Assembly: GCA_016714015.1 (NCBI GenBank)
Contig: JADJNZ010000007.1
Span: 278,156 to 342,155, forward strand
Direction: 5' to 3'
Length of the DNA: 64,000 nucleotides
Source: Gemmatimonadota bacterium
Lineage (GTDB): Bacteria; Gemmatimonadota; Gemmatimonadetes; Gemmatimonadales; Gemmatimonadaceae
Part shown: positions 18,048 through 27,500 of the stretch, one piece after another
Layout of the letters: each line of letters opens with the position of its first letter
How positions within the stretch are numbered: the first letter of the stretch is position 1
Program-made: the position numbers and the translations under genes
The notes under the pieces: generated by a model
Databases searched by the model: none
The model's input: the letters and a program-made list of their open reading frames with translations, nothing else
What the model was told of the DNA's origin: nothing

Positions 18048-18052
18048 TCAAG

Positions 18053-21000
18053 TTGGGACGAATCAGACGGATGTTCCTGGTCCTGGTGGGCGCGCTCGCG
18101 CTCCACGGCGGGACCGCGCGCGCGCAGGCCGGCGCGTCGCGCGAGGTGAGCGGGACCGTGACCCAGACCGGCGGGGCGCCGGTGGTCGATGCGACGGTGA
18201 CGGTGCTCGGGCAGGCGATCGGGGCCCGCACGAACGAACGCGGCGAGTACCGGCTCCGCGTGCCGCAGGGCGAGGTGACCCTGCTCGCCCGCGCGATCGG
18301 GTTCAAGCGCGCGACGCTCAAGCTCGCGGCCGACGCCGCGACCCTCGCGTTCGTCCTCGAGCGCGACGTCTTGCAGCTGGAAGGAGTGACGGTCACGGGA
18401 CAGGCGACGACGATCGATCGGCGCAACGCGACGACCGCGGTCGCCGCGGTGAACGCGGAGGAGCTCAATCGCACCCCCGCGCGCTCGATCGAGAACCAGC
18501 TCTCGGGCAAGGTCCTGGGCGCGCGTATCTTCGAGAACAACGGCGCACCCGGTGGCGGTGCGCAGGTGCAGATCCGTGGCGCGACCTCGGTGCTCGGTCA
18601 GGGGGACCCGCTCTACGTCATCGATGGCGTGATCGTGTCCAACACCACCATCAGCAACGGCCTCAACTCCATCTCCCGAGCCAGCGGGACCACGATCTCG
18701 AGCACGCAGGACAACGCGGTCAACCGCCTCGCCGACATCAACCCCTCCGACATCGAGTCGGTCGAGGTCCTGAAGTCGGCCGCGGCGTCGGCCATCTACG
18801 GGTCGCGGGCGACCAACGGCGTGGTGGTGATCACGACCAAGCGGGGGCGCGCCGGTGCGCCCAGCTGGAACCTCACGCAGCGGGTGGGCACCGCGGCGCT
18901 CTCGCGGAAGATCGGCTTCCGGCACTGGTCCGACATCGATGAGCTCGTGCCCGCCGCCGACCCGACCCTCTGGGTGGGCAACGCGGCGGCGGTCACCGTC
19001 GCGCAGCAGGTCTGCGCGCCGAGCTGCACCAACTACGACTACGAACAGCAGCTCTTCGGACGGACCGACCCGACCTTCGAGACCATCCTCTCCACGCGCG
19101 GAGGCGCCGGCAGCACGAAGTACTTCGCGTCGGTGAGCGACAAGCAGGAGGCGGGCATCATGCTCCGCACGGGGGCGCGGCGCACGGCCGGGCGCATCAA
19201 CATCGACCAGACGGTCGGCGAGCGCCTCACCATCTCCGCCGGGCTCGGCGTGACCCGCAACTTCAACCAGCGCGGCATCACGAACAACAACAACGCGGGC
19301 ATCTCGCCGACCTACGACCTCGGCTACATCCCGCACGTGCTCGACATGCGCCGGCGTCCGGATGGCTCGTGGCCGGTGAACCCGTTCTATGCCGGTGGGA
19401 CCTCGGTCTCCAACCCGTTCGCGAACGCGGAGCACATCACCAACAACGAGGAAGTGTGGCGGCAGACCGGGAACGTCCGGTTCGCGTACCAGGCGTTCTC
19501 GAGCGCGCAGCACAACGTGAACATCTCGTACCAGGCCGGACTCGACCGCTTCCACCAGGACGGGCTCGCGTTCTCGCCGCCGTACCTGCAGTTCGAGCCG
19601 AACGACAACTTCGCGGGCACCTCGGCCGTCGCGACGTCGCAGGTGTTCCAGATGAACCAGGGGCTCAACGTCGTGCACACGTGGACGCCGGCACTCCCCT
19701 GGGTGAACAGCCTCACGACGTCGATCGGCGGCACCTCCGAGCAGCAGTCGCAGCGCACCTACCGGACGCTCGGCCGTGGTCTGCTGCCGACCGTCGAACT
19801 CTCGTCCGGCGCTGCCGTGACGTCCGTCGAGGATGGACGGACGGCGTTCCGCGACCAGTCGATCTACCTGAACGAGCAGGCGCTCTTCTTCGGTGAGGCG
19901 CTCTCGGTCGCGGTGGGCTTCCGCGCCGATCGTTCGTCGGCCAACGGGGACCAGGAACAGTTCTACTTCTTCCCCAAGTACTCGGCGGCGTACCGCTTCG
20001 ACCGGCCGAGCTGGGCATCCTCGTACACGGACGAGATCAAGCTGCGCGCCTCGTGGGGACAGTCCGGCAACCGGCCCCGGTGGGCCGATCGCGACGTGCT
20101 CTTCGCCAACGGCGGCATCATCGACGGCCGCGGCTCGTTGGTCTCCGCGGCGACGCTCGGCAACCCGGCGATCACGCCGGAGACGATGAGCGAGACCGAC
20201 CTCGGTCTCGACGCCACGTTCCTCGGCCAGCGGCTGACGGTCGAGGTGACGCGCTACTCGCGCATCATCTCCGACCTGTTGCTGAGCATGCCGTTGCCGC
20301 CCTCCTCCGGGCTGACCCAGCAGATCGTGAACGGCGGGCAGCTGTCAGTGAAGGGATGGGAGCTCGGACTGGGCGGCATCCCGGTCCAACGGGGGCGGTT
20401 CACCTGGACGTCACGCATCAATATGACGAACAACCGGCAGGTGGTCGACAATCTCCTCGTCGACGGCCAGACGGTCCCCGACTTCGCCGTGCCGGGTTCG
20501 TTCGGCTCCACGTTCGGCCGCAACCGCATCGCGGCGGGACTGCGCTCGACGCTCGTCTGGGCCAACGCCCCGCTGCGTCCGAGCACCACCACCCCGGGCG
20601 CGTTTGTGACCGCGGACACTATCGTCGGCGACGCGAACCCCTATCACCAGACCCAGTTCTCGAACGACTTCGCGTTCGGCCCTTGGTCGGTGTCGACGCT
20701 GCTCGATTGGCGAAACGGCGGAATGGTGTCGAACATGACGCTCTACGCGTGGGACGAGGGCGGCAACTCGCGCGACTTCGAGCAGGTGACGGCCAATGGC
20801 GAGCTGCTCGGCAATGTGCGCTACGGGGCCTTCTCGGCCGGCGACAGCCGTCCGTACATCCAGTCCGGCACCTTCCTCAAGCTGCGCGAGGTGACCGTGT
20901 CGTACCAGGCGCCGGCGACCTTCGTGAGCAAGTGGCTCAAGGGCGCGAAGGACCTGCGCCTGTCGCTCAGCGGACGCAACCTCTGGGTCAAGTCCGATTA

Positions 21001-21118
21001 TTGGTCGTACGATCCCGAGTTCAACAACTTCGGCAACTCGGCCTTCAACCGGTTCATCGACCTCGCGCCGTACCCGACGAGCCGCCAGTTCTATCTCTCT
21101 GTCGACGTGGGGTACTGA
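18053..21118 (+). CDS. SusC/RagA-like TonB-linked outer membrane protein
   Basis: A 1021-residue outer-membrane transporter. It has a signal peptide ending near ARAQ, a carboxypeptidase-regulatory-like beta domain (~30-105, GTVTQTGGAPVVDATVTVLG), a plug domain (~110-240, with the RagA-type VQIRGATSVLGQGDPLYVIDG and SAASAIYGSRATNGVVVITT), then a beta-barrel ending in an aromatic-terminated strand QFYLSVDVGY. In Bacteroidota such proteins import glycans or peptides with a SusD lipoprotein, energised by TonB. The start is TTG with a strong GGAGG. The SusD-like gene follows after one base. The substrate is not evident, because no glycoside hydrolase set surrounds it. Confidence 0.95.
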   Translation: MGRIRRMFLVLVGALALHGGTARAQAGASREVSGTVTQTGGAPVVDATVTVLGQAIGARTNERGEYRLRVPQGEVTLLARAIGFKRATLKLAADAATLAFVLERDVLQLEGVTVTGQATTIDRRNATTAVAAVNAEELNRTPARSIENQLSGKVLGARIFENNGAPGGGAQVQIRGATSVLGQGDPLYVIDGVIVSNTTISNGLNSISRASGTTISSTQDNAVNRLADINPSDIESVEVLKSAAASAIYGSRATNGVVVITTKRGRAGAPSWNLTQRVGTAALSRKIGFRHWSDIDELVPAADPTLWVGNAAAVTVAQQVCAPSCTNYDYEQQLFGRTDPTFETILSTRGGAGSTKYFASVSDKQEAGIMLRTGARRTAGRINIDQTVGERLTISAGLGVTRNFNQRGITNNNNAGISPTYDLGYIPHVLDMRRRPDGSWPVNPFYAGGTSVSNPFANAEHITNNEEVWRQTGNVRFAYQAFSSAQHNVNISYQAGLDRFHQDGLAFSPPYLQFEPNDNFAGTSAVATSQVFQMNQGLNVVHTWTPALPWVNSLTTSIGGTSEQQSQRTYRTLGRGLLPTVELSSGAAVTSVEDGRTAFRDQSIYLNEQALFFGEALSVAVGFRADRSSANGDQEQFYFFPKYSAAYRFDRPSWASSYTDEIKLRASWGQSGNRPRWADRDVLFANGGIIDGRGSLVSAATLGNPAITPETMSETDLGLDATFLGQRLTVEVTRYSRIISDLLLSMPLPPSSGLTQQIVNGGQLSVKGWELGLGGIPVQRGRFTWTSRINMTNNRQVVDNLLVDGQTVPDFAVPGSFGSTFGRNRIAAGLRSTLVWANAPLRPSTTTPGAFVTADTIVGDANPYHQTQFSNDFAFGPWSVSTLLDWRNGGMVSNMTLYAWDEGGNSRDFEQVTANGELLGNVRYGAFSAGDSRPYIQSGTFLKLREVTVSYQAPATFVSKWLKGAKDLRLSLSGRNLWVKSDYWSYDPEFNNFGNSAFNRFIDLAPYPTSRQFYLSVDVGY

Positions 21119-21119
21119 G

Positions 21120-22547
21120 ATGCGAGACCATATGATCCGAACCCGTGCGGCCGCGTGGCTGGCCGCCGGGCTCCTGACCGCCGGCGCATGCACGGCAGAC
21201 CCGCTGGCCCTGACGAACCCGAACTCCCCGACGGTCGCCGGCGCGTCCGGTGACGCCGCGGCGCTGCAACTGCAGGCATCCGGTGTGCTCCGCCAGCTCC
21301 GCGGCGGGTACGGGGCGTACATCACGACCACCGCGCGACTGGGGCGCGAAGGCTACATCTACACGCCCAACGAGGGTCGCAACACCTCCCATTATCTGAT
21401 CGGCCTCGCCGGTGAGGAGCGGCTCGATCCCTCGGGGTTCGCGACCGGGGTCTGGGCCGCGCCGTACGGTAACCTGCGCGACCTCTTCAACCTCCGGAAC
21501 GTGCTCACGTCGCACGCGACGCTCACGGCCGAGCAGAAGAGCGCGGGCCTCGGGTTCGCCCGCACCATCGAGGCGCTCGAGCTGTTCTACGTCATCTCCA
21601 CGCGCGACTCGCTCGGTGCGGTGGTGCAGGTGAACCAGAACGCCTCCGACCTCGCGCCGTTCGTCTCGCGCGACTCGGTGTATCGCTACATCCTCGGTAC
21701 GCTCGACGCCGGGAACGCGGAACTGGCGGCTGGCGGCGCCGCATTCCCCTTCACGCTCCACGCGGGCTTCGCGGGCTTCAACACGCCGGCGACGTTCCGC
21801 CTGTTCAACCGCGCGATCGCCGCGCGCGCCGCCGTCCACTTCGCCACGCGTGGCGGTGGAGCCACGGCGTGGGCCGCGGCGCAGGCCGCCCTCGGCGCGT
21901 CGTTCCTGGATCGGAACGCGGCGTCGGGCGCGGCGATGCAGACCGGCGTCTTCCACGTCCACTCGACCGCGACCGGTGATGCGGCGAACGGGCTGGGCCA
22001 GAACGCGGACTTCCTCACGCACCCGAGCTATGCCACCGACATCGCCCCGGGTGACCTGCGGGCGGCCAAGTGGTCGGTGCTCGCGGTGGCACGCAATGCA
22101 CCGCAGGGATTGGGGATCCCGACCAGTCTCGCCATGGCGCGTTACGCGTCGAACACCACGCCCATACCCGTGATCCGCAACGAGGAGCTCGTGCTGCTCG
22201 ACGCGGAGGTGCGCTGGAACACGGGGGACAAGGCGGGTGCGATCGCTGACCTCGACCGGGTGCGGAGTGTCTCGGGTGGAGCGGCGATCGGGCCGACGGC
22301 CGCGACGGAGGCCTCGAGTGATGCCGCGTTCGTGGACGCCCTTCTCCTCGAGAGACGCTTCTCGCTCCTGGCGGAGGGGCATCGGTGGATCGACCACCGC
22401 CGGTTGGGACGACTCACGGCGTTGCCGCGGGACCTTGCGACCGGCGTGAACGCGCACTTCGTCGCCCGGGTGATGCCGGTGCCGCAGGCGGAGTGTCTGG
22501 TACGCGCGCGAGCGAACGATCCGGCGCTCGACGGACCGGGCTGCTAG
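21120..22547 (+). CDS. SusD/RagB-like outer membrane lipoprotein
   Basis: A 475-residue lipoprotein with lipobox LTAGAC (C24). The N-terminal part (NPNSPTVAGASGDAAALQ) and the helical TPR-like body with RNVLTSHATLTAEQKSAGLG fit the SusD family. The C-terminal RagB/SusD region is visible in VIRNEELVLLDAEVRWNTGD and FVDALLLERRFSLLAEGHRWIDHRR. It should cap the SusC-like barrel and deliver substrate. The ATG is one base after the SusC stop; an in-frame ATG at 21132 would still leave a complete signal. The gene is clearly co-transcribed with the upstream transporter. Confidence 0.94.
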   Translation: MRDHMIRTRAAAWLAAGLLTAGACTADPLALTNPNSPTVAGASGDAAALQLQASGVLRQLRGGYGAYITTTARLGREGYIYTPNEGRNTSHYLIGLAGEERLDPSGFATGVWAAPYGNLRDLFNLRNVLTSHATLTAEQKSAGLGFARTIEALELFYVISTRDSLGAVVQVNQNASDLAPFVSRDSVYRYILGTLDAGNAELAAGGAAFPFTLHAGFAGFNTPATFRLFNRAIAARAAVHFATRGGGATAWAAAQAALGASFLDRNAASGAAMQTGVFHVHSTATGDAANGLGQNADFLTHPSYATDIAPGDLRAAKWSVLAVARNAPQGLGIPTSLAMARYASNTTPIPVIRNEELVLLDAEVRWNTGDKAGAIADLDRVRSVSGGAAIGPTAATEASSDAAFVDALLLERRFSLLAEGHRWIDHRRLGRLTALPRDLATGVNAHFVARVMPVPQAECLVRARANDPALDGPGC

Positions 22548-22744
22548 CGCGGGACTCGCGCGCCACGTCGGGCGCGAGGGCGGGACACCGGTGCGGGACC
22601 CCAAGGCAGGAGGCCGGTGAGCAGGGCAGGTGCTTCAAGAACGGTACGGGTGGGGGGAAGCGGCACCGGCGATCCCCGTCGGGTCGCTTCCCCTGTCCGT
22701 GCGCACGACGTTCCGATCGTCGGAACGCCCCTGAACCGGAGTGC
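22548..22744. other. Gene-free spacer after susCD with a dyad near the next gene
   Basis: I see no gene here. CGTTCCGA-TCG-TCGGAACG at 22709-22727 is a perfect 8-bp dyad around 3 bp, ending 17 nt upstream of the next ATG. It could be an operator or a short 5' hairpin. No T-tract terminator follows the SusD-like gene. Confidence 0.4.
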
Positions 22745-23287
22745 ATGAAGGTGACGCGGAACTCACGTATGCTGCGGACCGTGCTGCTCCTGCTCAGCGC
22801 ATCAGTTGCGCGTGCACAGGGCACAGGGGCGGACCCTGCAGTCGCGGCGCAGTACGACTTCCTCGTCGGCGACTGGGACGTGACGGTCACGATGCCGCGC
22901 GCGGGCGGACCGGCGCTGGTGTACGGCGCGACCTGGCGGATCCGCTGGGTCGCGGACGGGCGAGTCCTGATGCAGGAGTGGGGCGACCCGTATGGCAGCG
23001 GCGTCGAGTTGCGATCCTTCAATGCCACCACCCGGCGATGGGACGGCCGGAACCTGTACGCGCCTGACCCGGGCAGCTGGTACGAGAACGAAGCGGAACT
23101 GCGGGATGGCGTCATGGTGGTGACGACGCCCCGGCAGGCGGCGGATGGCACGACCAACCTCAGTCGCGAGATCTACCGGCCCATCGCGACCGATCGGTTC
23201 GAGGTGAGGACCGAGGTCTCCCTCGACGCAGGGGCGAGCTGGCGTCCCGGCCGCTACAGCTTGGTCGCGAGGCGGCGAGGACGGTGA
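22745..23287 (+). CDS. Secreted DUF1579-like protein
   Basis: A 180-residue protein with a signal peptide (LRTVLLLLSASVARAQ). The mature part contains YDFLVGDWDVTVTMP, followed by GATWRIRWVADGRVLMQEW and LRSFNATTRRWDGRNLY, an order shared with DUF1579-type lipocalin-like proteins. Two other genes in the window carry related domains (9699-10265 and the C-terminus of 10287-11753). The function is unknown. The ATG at 22745 begins the signal peptide, with CGGAG just upstream. It is separated from susCD by 197 bp with its own dyad, so it is probably an independent unit. Confidence 0.8.
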   Translation: MKVTRNSRMLRTVLLLLSASVARAQGTGADPAVAAQYDFLVGDWDVTVTMPRAGGPALVYGATWRIRWVADGRVLMQEWGDPYGSGVELRSFNATTRRWDGRNLYAPDPGSWYENEAELRDGVMVVTTPRQAADGTTNLSREIYRPIATDRFEVRTEVSLDAGASWRPGRYSLVARRRGR

Positions 23288-23306
23288 TGCTCAGTCGAGA
23301 TCGGCG

Positions 23307-24488
23307 TCATTCGTGCGGCTCCGGTGCGCCGGTCGCGGGAAGGGGTAAGCGCGCGATCAGGATCTCCTGCAGGGCGACGCCGGGCTTGGGCCGCCCGTCG
23401 CCGTCGAACGAACGCGACTGCGTGTTCACGAGGTAGAGCAGCGACCGCCCGTCGAGCGCCGCGGTGGTCATCCCGCCGAACCTCGGGTGATACCGTTCGA
23501 GGGTCTCGGCGCGCGTCACCCGTGCGCGAGTCTCGTCGAGTTGCAGCCGTACCACGCGCCCCGGATGCAACCCGTTCTGGATGCCGACGAGTCCGTCGTC
23601 GAACCAGTATAGTCCGTCGAAGCTCCCCAGCACGGTCCCTTCGGGGGCGTCGAGCCGATGCAGTGATCGCGACCGGACCTCGATCCGGACGATGTCGAGC
23701 GCGCCGGCCACGAAGAGCCAGCGTCCGTCCGCCGAGAGGGTGATGCCATTGGCCCCGTCCACCGTTCCCCGGGGAAGGAACTGCTCGAGGCTCCCGCCCG
23801 GCACCACGCGCCAGATGGACCCGTCAGTAGTGTTCGTCGCGAAGGCGGTCCCGTCCGACGCGACGGTCACGTCATTGAACGCGCCGCGTGCGCCGCGATG
23901 CGTGGCGAGCGTCCGGCCGGTCGCGATGTCGAACTGCACGAGCGACGCCCCTTCCACGTTCGCGTCTGCAAAGGCGCGCGGCTCATCCACCGCGGCCCAA
24001 AGGTGTCGCCGCTCGGCGTCGACGCGCACGCCGACCACCACGCGCGGCGCCTCCGGGCGGGAGACCCAGGCAAAGTCGGTCGCGCGCCCGGTGCTGTCGA
24101 GGCGCACGATCTTTCCCTTGAAGCTTCCCACGAACGCGCTGCGACTCACCGGATCGAAGGCGATGCCCTCGGGATGAAGGTCGCGCTCGCCGATGGTCCA
24201 CGCGATGGAACTGCGCACGAGCGGAGGGTTCGCGTCACGGATGCGCGCGATGATCCGACGGAAGGCCGCATCGTCGTGGTAAGGGAAGAAGGCGCGATGG
24301 AAGCTCGGGTCGAGTCCGCCTGGTGCGCGACTCACCGAGTCGAGCAGCCGAAGCGCGCGGATGCGGTCCCCCGCCGACGCGCGCTCCACGGCGCGCTCGT
24401 AGAGCGATACGGGGTCCTGTGCCTCGGCAATCGATGCGCCCGTGAGGATCCTGAGCGCGCCCAACAGGACCAGCGACCGACCCGTCAT
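23307..24488 (-). CDS. Secreted SMP-30/NHL-like beta-propeller protein
   Basis: A 393-residue protein with a signal peptide ending near IAEAQ, a ~70-residue helical region (LYERAVERASAGDRIRALRLL), and a propeller of repeated strands such as HPEGIAFDPVSRSAFVGS, FNDVTVASDGTAFATNT and GANGITLSADGRWLFVAG. This order resembles SMP-30/gluconolactonase-like folds; metal ligands cannot be assigned confidently. It lies 32 bp downstream of the kinase-permease fusion on the same strand and may be co-transcribed with it. Confidence 0.8.
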   Translation of the reverse strand: MTGRSLVLLGALRILTGASIAEAQDPVSLYERAVERASAGDRIRALRLLDSVSRAPGGLDPSFHRAFFPYHDDAAFRRIIARIRDANPPLVRSSIAWTIGERDLHPEGIAFDPVSRSAFVGSFKGKIVRLDSTGRATDFAWVSRPEAPRVVVGVRVDAERRHLWAAVDEPRAFADANVEGASLVQFDIATGRTLATHRGARGAFNDVTVASDGTAFATNTTDGSIWRVVPGGSLEQFLPRGTVDGANGITLSADGRWLFVAGALDIVRIEVRSRSLHRLDAPEGTVLGSFDGLYWFDDGLVGIQNGLHPGRVVRLQLDETRARVTRAETLERYHPRFGGMTTAALDGRSLLYLVNTQSRSFDGDGRPKPGVALQEILIARLPLPATGAPEPHE

Positions 24489-24520
24489 CGATGGCGCCTC
24501 GTATCGGGGGGACCCACTCC

Positions 24521-27500
24521 CTAGTCAGCCCGCATGACGGACATCGGAGCCGTGCGACTCGCCTGCCACGCCGGTGCCGCCGCCGCGGCCAGTCCCGCGA
24601 GTCCCATCGCGATCGTCGCGAACCCCCAGACCGCAGGGTCGCGGGGTTCCACTCCGTATAGTAGCGCCGCCATCAGCCGCGTCACGCCCCATGCGAGCGC
24701 GAGCCCGATCCCCAGGCTGAGCGCGACGATGGTGCCGGCGCGCTGGAGGATCTGTTGCCGGATGCGCCCCGGCGACGCGCCGAGCGCGGAGCGGATCGCG
24801 AACTCGCGACGCTGCTGCTCCACCGCGTAGCTCAGCATCCCGAACAGCCCGGCGAGGGCGAGCACGAGGGCCACGGTGGCGAGTGTGCCGAAGAGCGCGA
24901 AGATGAACCGCGGCCAGCCGATCGCGTCGTACATGACCTGCCGCATCGGCAGTACGCGTGAGACCGCCACGCCGGGGTACACGGCGCGCAACGAGCGCTC
25001 GACCTCCGCGGCGATGCTCGTGGGGTCGGCGCGATCGGTGCGGATCAGCAACGAGTAGCCGACCGCCGCCGGATGTCGTTGGGCGAAGGTCCAGTACGCT
25101 TCCGGCATCGGCTCGTCCACGGGGCCGAAGTTGCGGATGTCGCTCACCACACCCACGATCTCGATGGGCCGGTCGCCGAAGGTGAACCGCTGGCCTATCG
25201 GATCGCGATCCTTGAAGTCGCGCGCGACGAGCGCAGCGTTCACCACCACGCGCTGGAGCGTGTCGGCGCTCCACTCGCGCTCGTCGAGGAGCCGCCCGGC
25301 GATGAGCCGTTGTCCGGTCGCAGCGAAGAACCCTGGCGTCGTGTTGCGCGTCTCGACCAGGGGGCGATCGTTGGGCGGCAGCTCGGGCTGGCCCTCGTAG
25401 CGCACCCACGCGTTCCAGCCCCACTCGTGGTACGGCAGCTGCGAGATCGCGCCCACCGCGGTCACCCCCGGCACCGCTCGCACGGCCTCCAGTGCAGGGG
25501 TGAGGAACCCGACGGCCGCGCGACCTGGCTCGAAGTCGGTGGGGGCCACGCGCACCCGCATGGTGAGCACACCGGACGGGTCGAACCCAGCCTCCTGGTT
25601 CGCGACCCGGATGAATCCCTTCATCACGAGTCCCGCCGAGATGAGCAGCAGCATCGCGAGCGCGCCCTCGACCACCACGAGCGTGGCGAGCGTGCGATGC
25701 TGGTGGCGTCCGTCGCTGCCGCGGCCGCCGCGGAGGGCGTCGGCCGGCATCGCGCGCGCGGCGCGCCAGGCGGGCGCGAGCGTGCCCGCGGCGGCCGCGA
25801 ACAGCGCCATGACGAGCGCGGTCAGCATGACGCGCCAGTCGATGGTCGCGTACTTCAGCTGCACGATGCGTGCGGAGCCGAGCACCGCCATCCCGCGGAC
25901 CGCCAGATGCGCGATGCCCAGTCCGGCGACGCAACCGAGCATCGCGATGATCGCTCCTTCGACGAACACCGGGCGCATCACGTCCCAGCGCGTGGCGCCG
26001 AGGGCGGCCCGCACGGCGAGCTCGGGCTGTCGCTTGAGGCCGCGCGCGAGCAGCAGGCTCGACACGTTGATCACCGCGATCACGAGCACGGCGAGGGTCG
26101 CGACGATGAGCAGTCCGAGCGGCCGCACGAACGTCGCGCCGGCGTCGCTCACGAGGGATTGGACGTGGATGCCGTGGCCCTTGAGCGAGGGATTCTCGTC
26201 GAGCACCGGAGCGAAGCGCTGGGTGAGCGCCGCCTCCAGCTGCGCGGCGCTCTGTCCGGGCTTGAGCCGGCCGAACACGCGCAGGAAGTTGCTCGTGCGC
26301 TGGCGCCGCTCGTTCTCGTCGAAGCGCGCCGGGATGTAGAGGTCCCCCTCGTACGTCGTCCCGCCGTTGGTGATCCGGAAGCGGGGTGGCAGGACGCCGA
26401 CGATCTCGTGCGCCTCACCGTCCAGCCGCAGCGTCGTGCCGACCACGGTCGGGCTGGCGCCGAGATGGCTCTGCCAGTACTCGTGGCTCGCCACCACCAC
26501 CGCCGGCTGCGACGGATCGTCGTCACTCGGGAGCAGCAGGCGGCCGTGCAGCGCCCTCGTGCGCAACACCGGGAAGAACGGGCCCGTCGCGCGGATCACG
26601 AAGGCCGGTTCGAAGCGGTCCCCGAGTGCGATGAGGCGCGACGTGGACGCGAACGCGGCGATTCCCTCGGCACTCGGCTCGCCAGCGAGGTCGAGATAGT
26701 TGGGCGCCGAGAACGGGAGCACGTCGCTCATCGGCAGGGATCGGAAGATCGAGACGAGGCGGTCCGCCTCCTCGACGTCGACGGGGCGCAGCATCACGCG
26801 GTCGACGACGCTGACGATGGCGGCGGTGCTGCCGATCCCGACGGCGAGGCAGAAGACGGAGCCGGCGAGGACCGTCGGGGTGCGGCGAAGCGCGCGCCAG
26901 GCCTGGCGTACCTCGCGCCAGAGCCCGGCGAGCGGGTGCGCCTTGCCATCGGTGCGATCGACTCCGTCCGAGCGCCGGGTTTCGGGTGCGGCCTGCAAGG
27001 AAGGGGACCGCAGCGCACGAAGCAGCTCGCTGGCCGACGCGGGACGGCGCGCGGGGTCCTTCTCGAGGCACTTGAGGATGAGCGCATCGAGCGCCGGCGG
27101 GACGTCGGCGCGGCGGGTGCGGAGTGCGGCCGGCACCTCCGCGACGTGCGCGCGCGCGAGCGCCGAGGGCGTGTTCCCCGCGAAGGGCGGCGACCCTGAG
27201 ATCATCTCGTAGGCGACGACGCCGAGCGCGTAGAGGTCCACACGATGGTCCGCCGTCGCATCACCGGCGAACTGCTCGGGCGACATGTACCTCGGCGTGC
27301 CGAGCGAGAATCCCTCGAGCGTGAGGTCGGTCGGAGTGCGGAGCGGGATCGCACCCGCACCCCCGGCACGCGAGACCGCCTTGGCGATGCCGAAGTCGGC
27401 GACGACGGCGGCCGAGCCGGTGAGGAGGATGTTCCCTGGCTTGATGTCGCGGTGGATCACGCCTGCGGCGTGCGCGGCCTCGAGGGCCTGTGTGACGTCC

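Larger units (their letters stand above)
17813..18052. promoter_or_regulatory. Divergent control region between LytTR system and susC-like gene
   Basis: This 240-bp region must hold both promoters. It contains CCGTTCGTC at 17856-17864, identical to the core bound by the Pseudomonas LytTR protein AlgR, ATTCGTCCC at 17879-17887, and an 11-bp direct repeat with 12-bp period at 17911-17921 and 17923-17933 (ACGCGTGCGAG). Binding by the adjacent regulator is inference. Confidence 0.5.

Noticed and set aside
25073..27199. Plus-strand frame of about 700 codons opposite the kinase-permease
   Set aside because: Repetitive Glu/Arg/His-rich sequence, no recognised motif; the minus strand carries both catalytic and transporter motifs.
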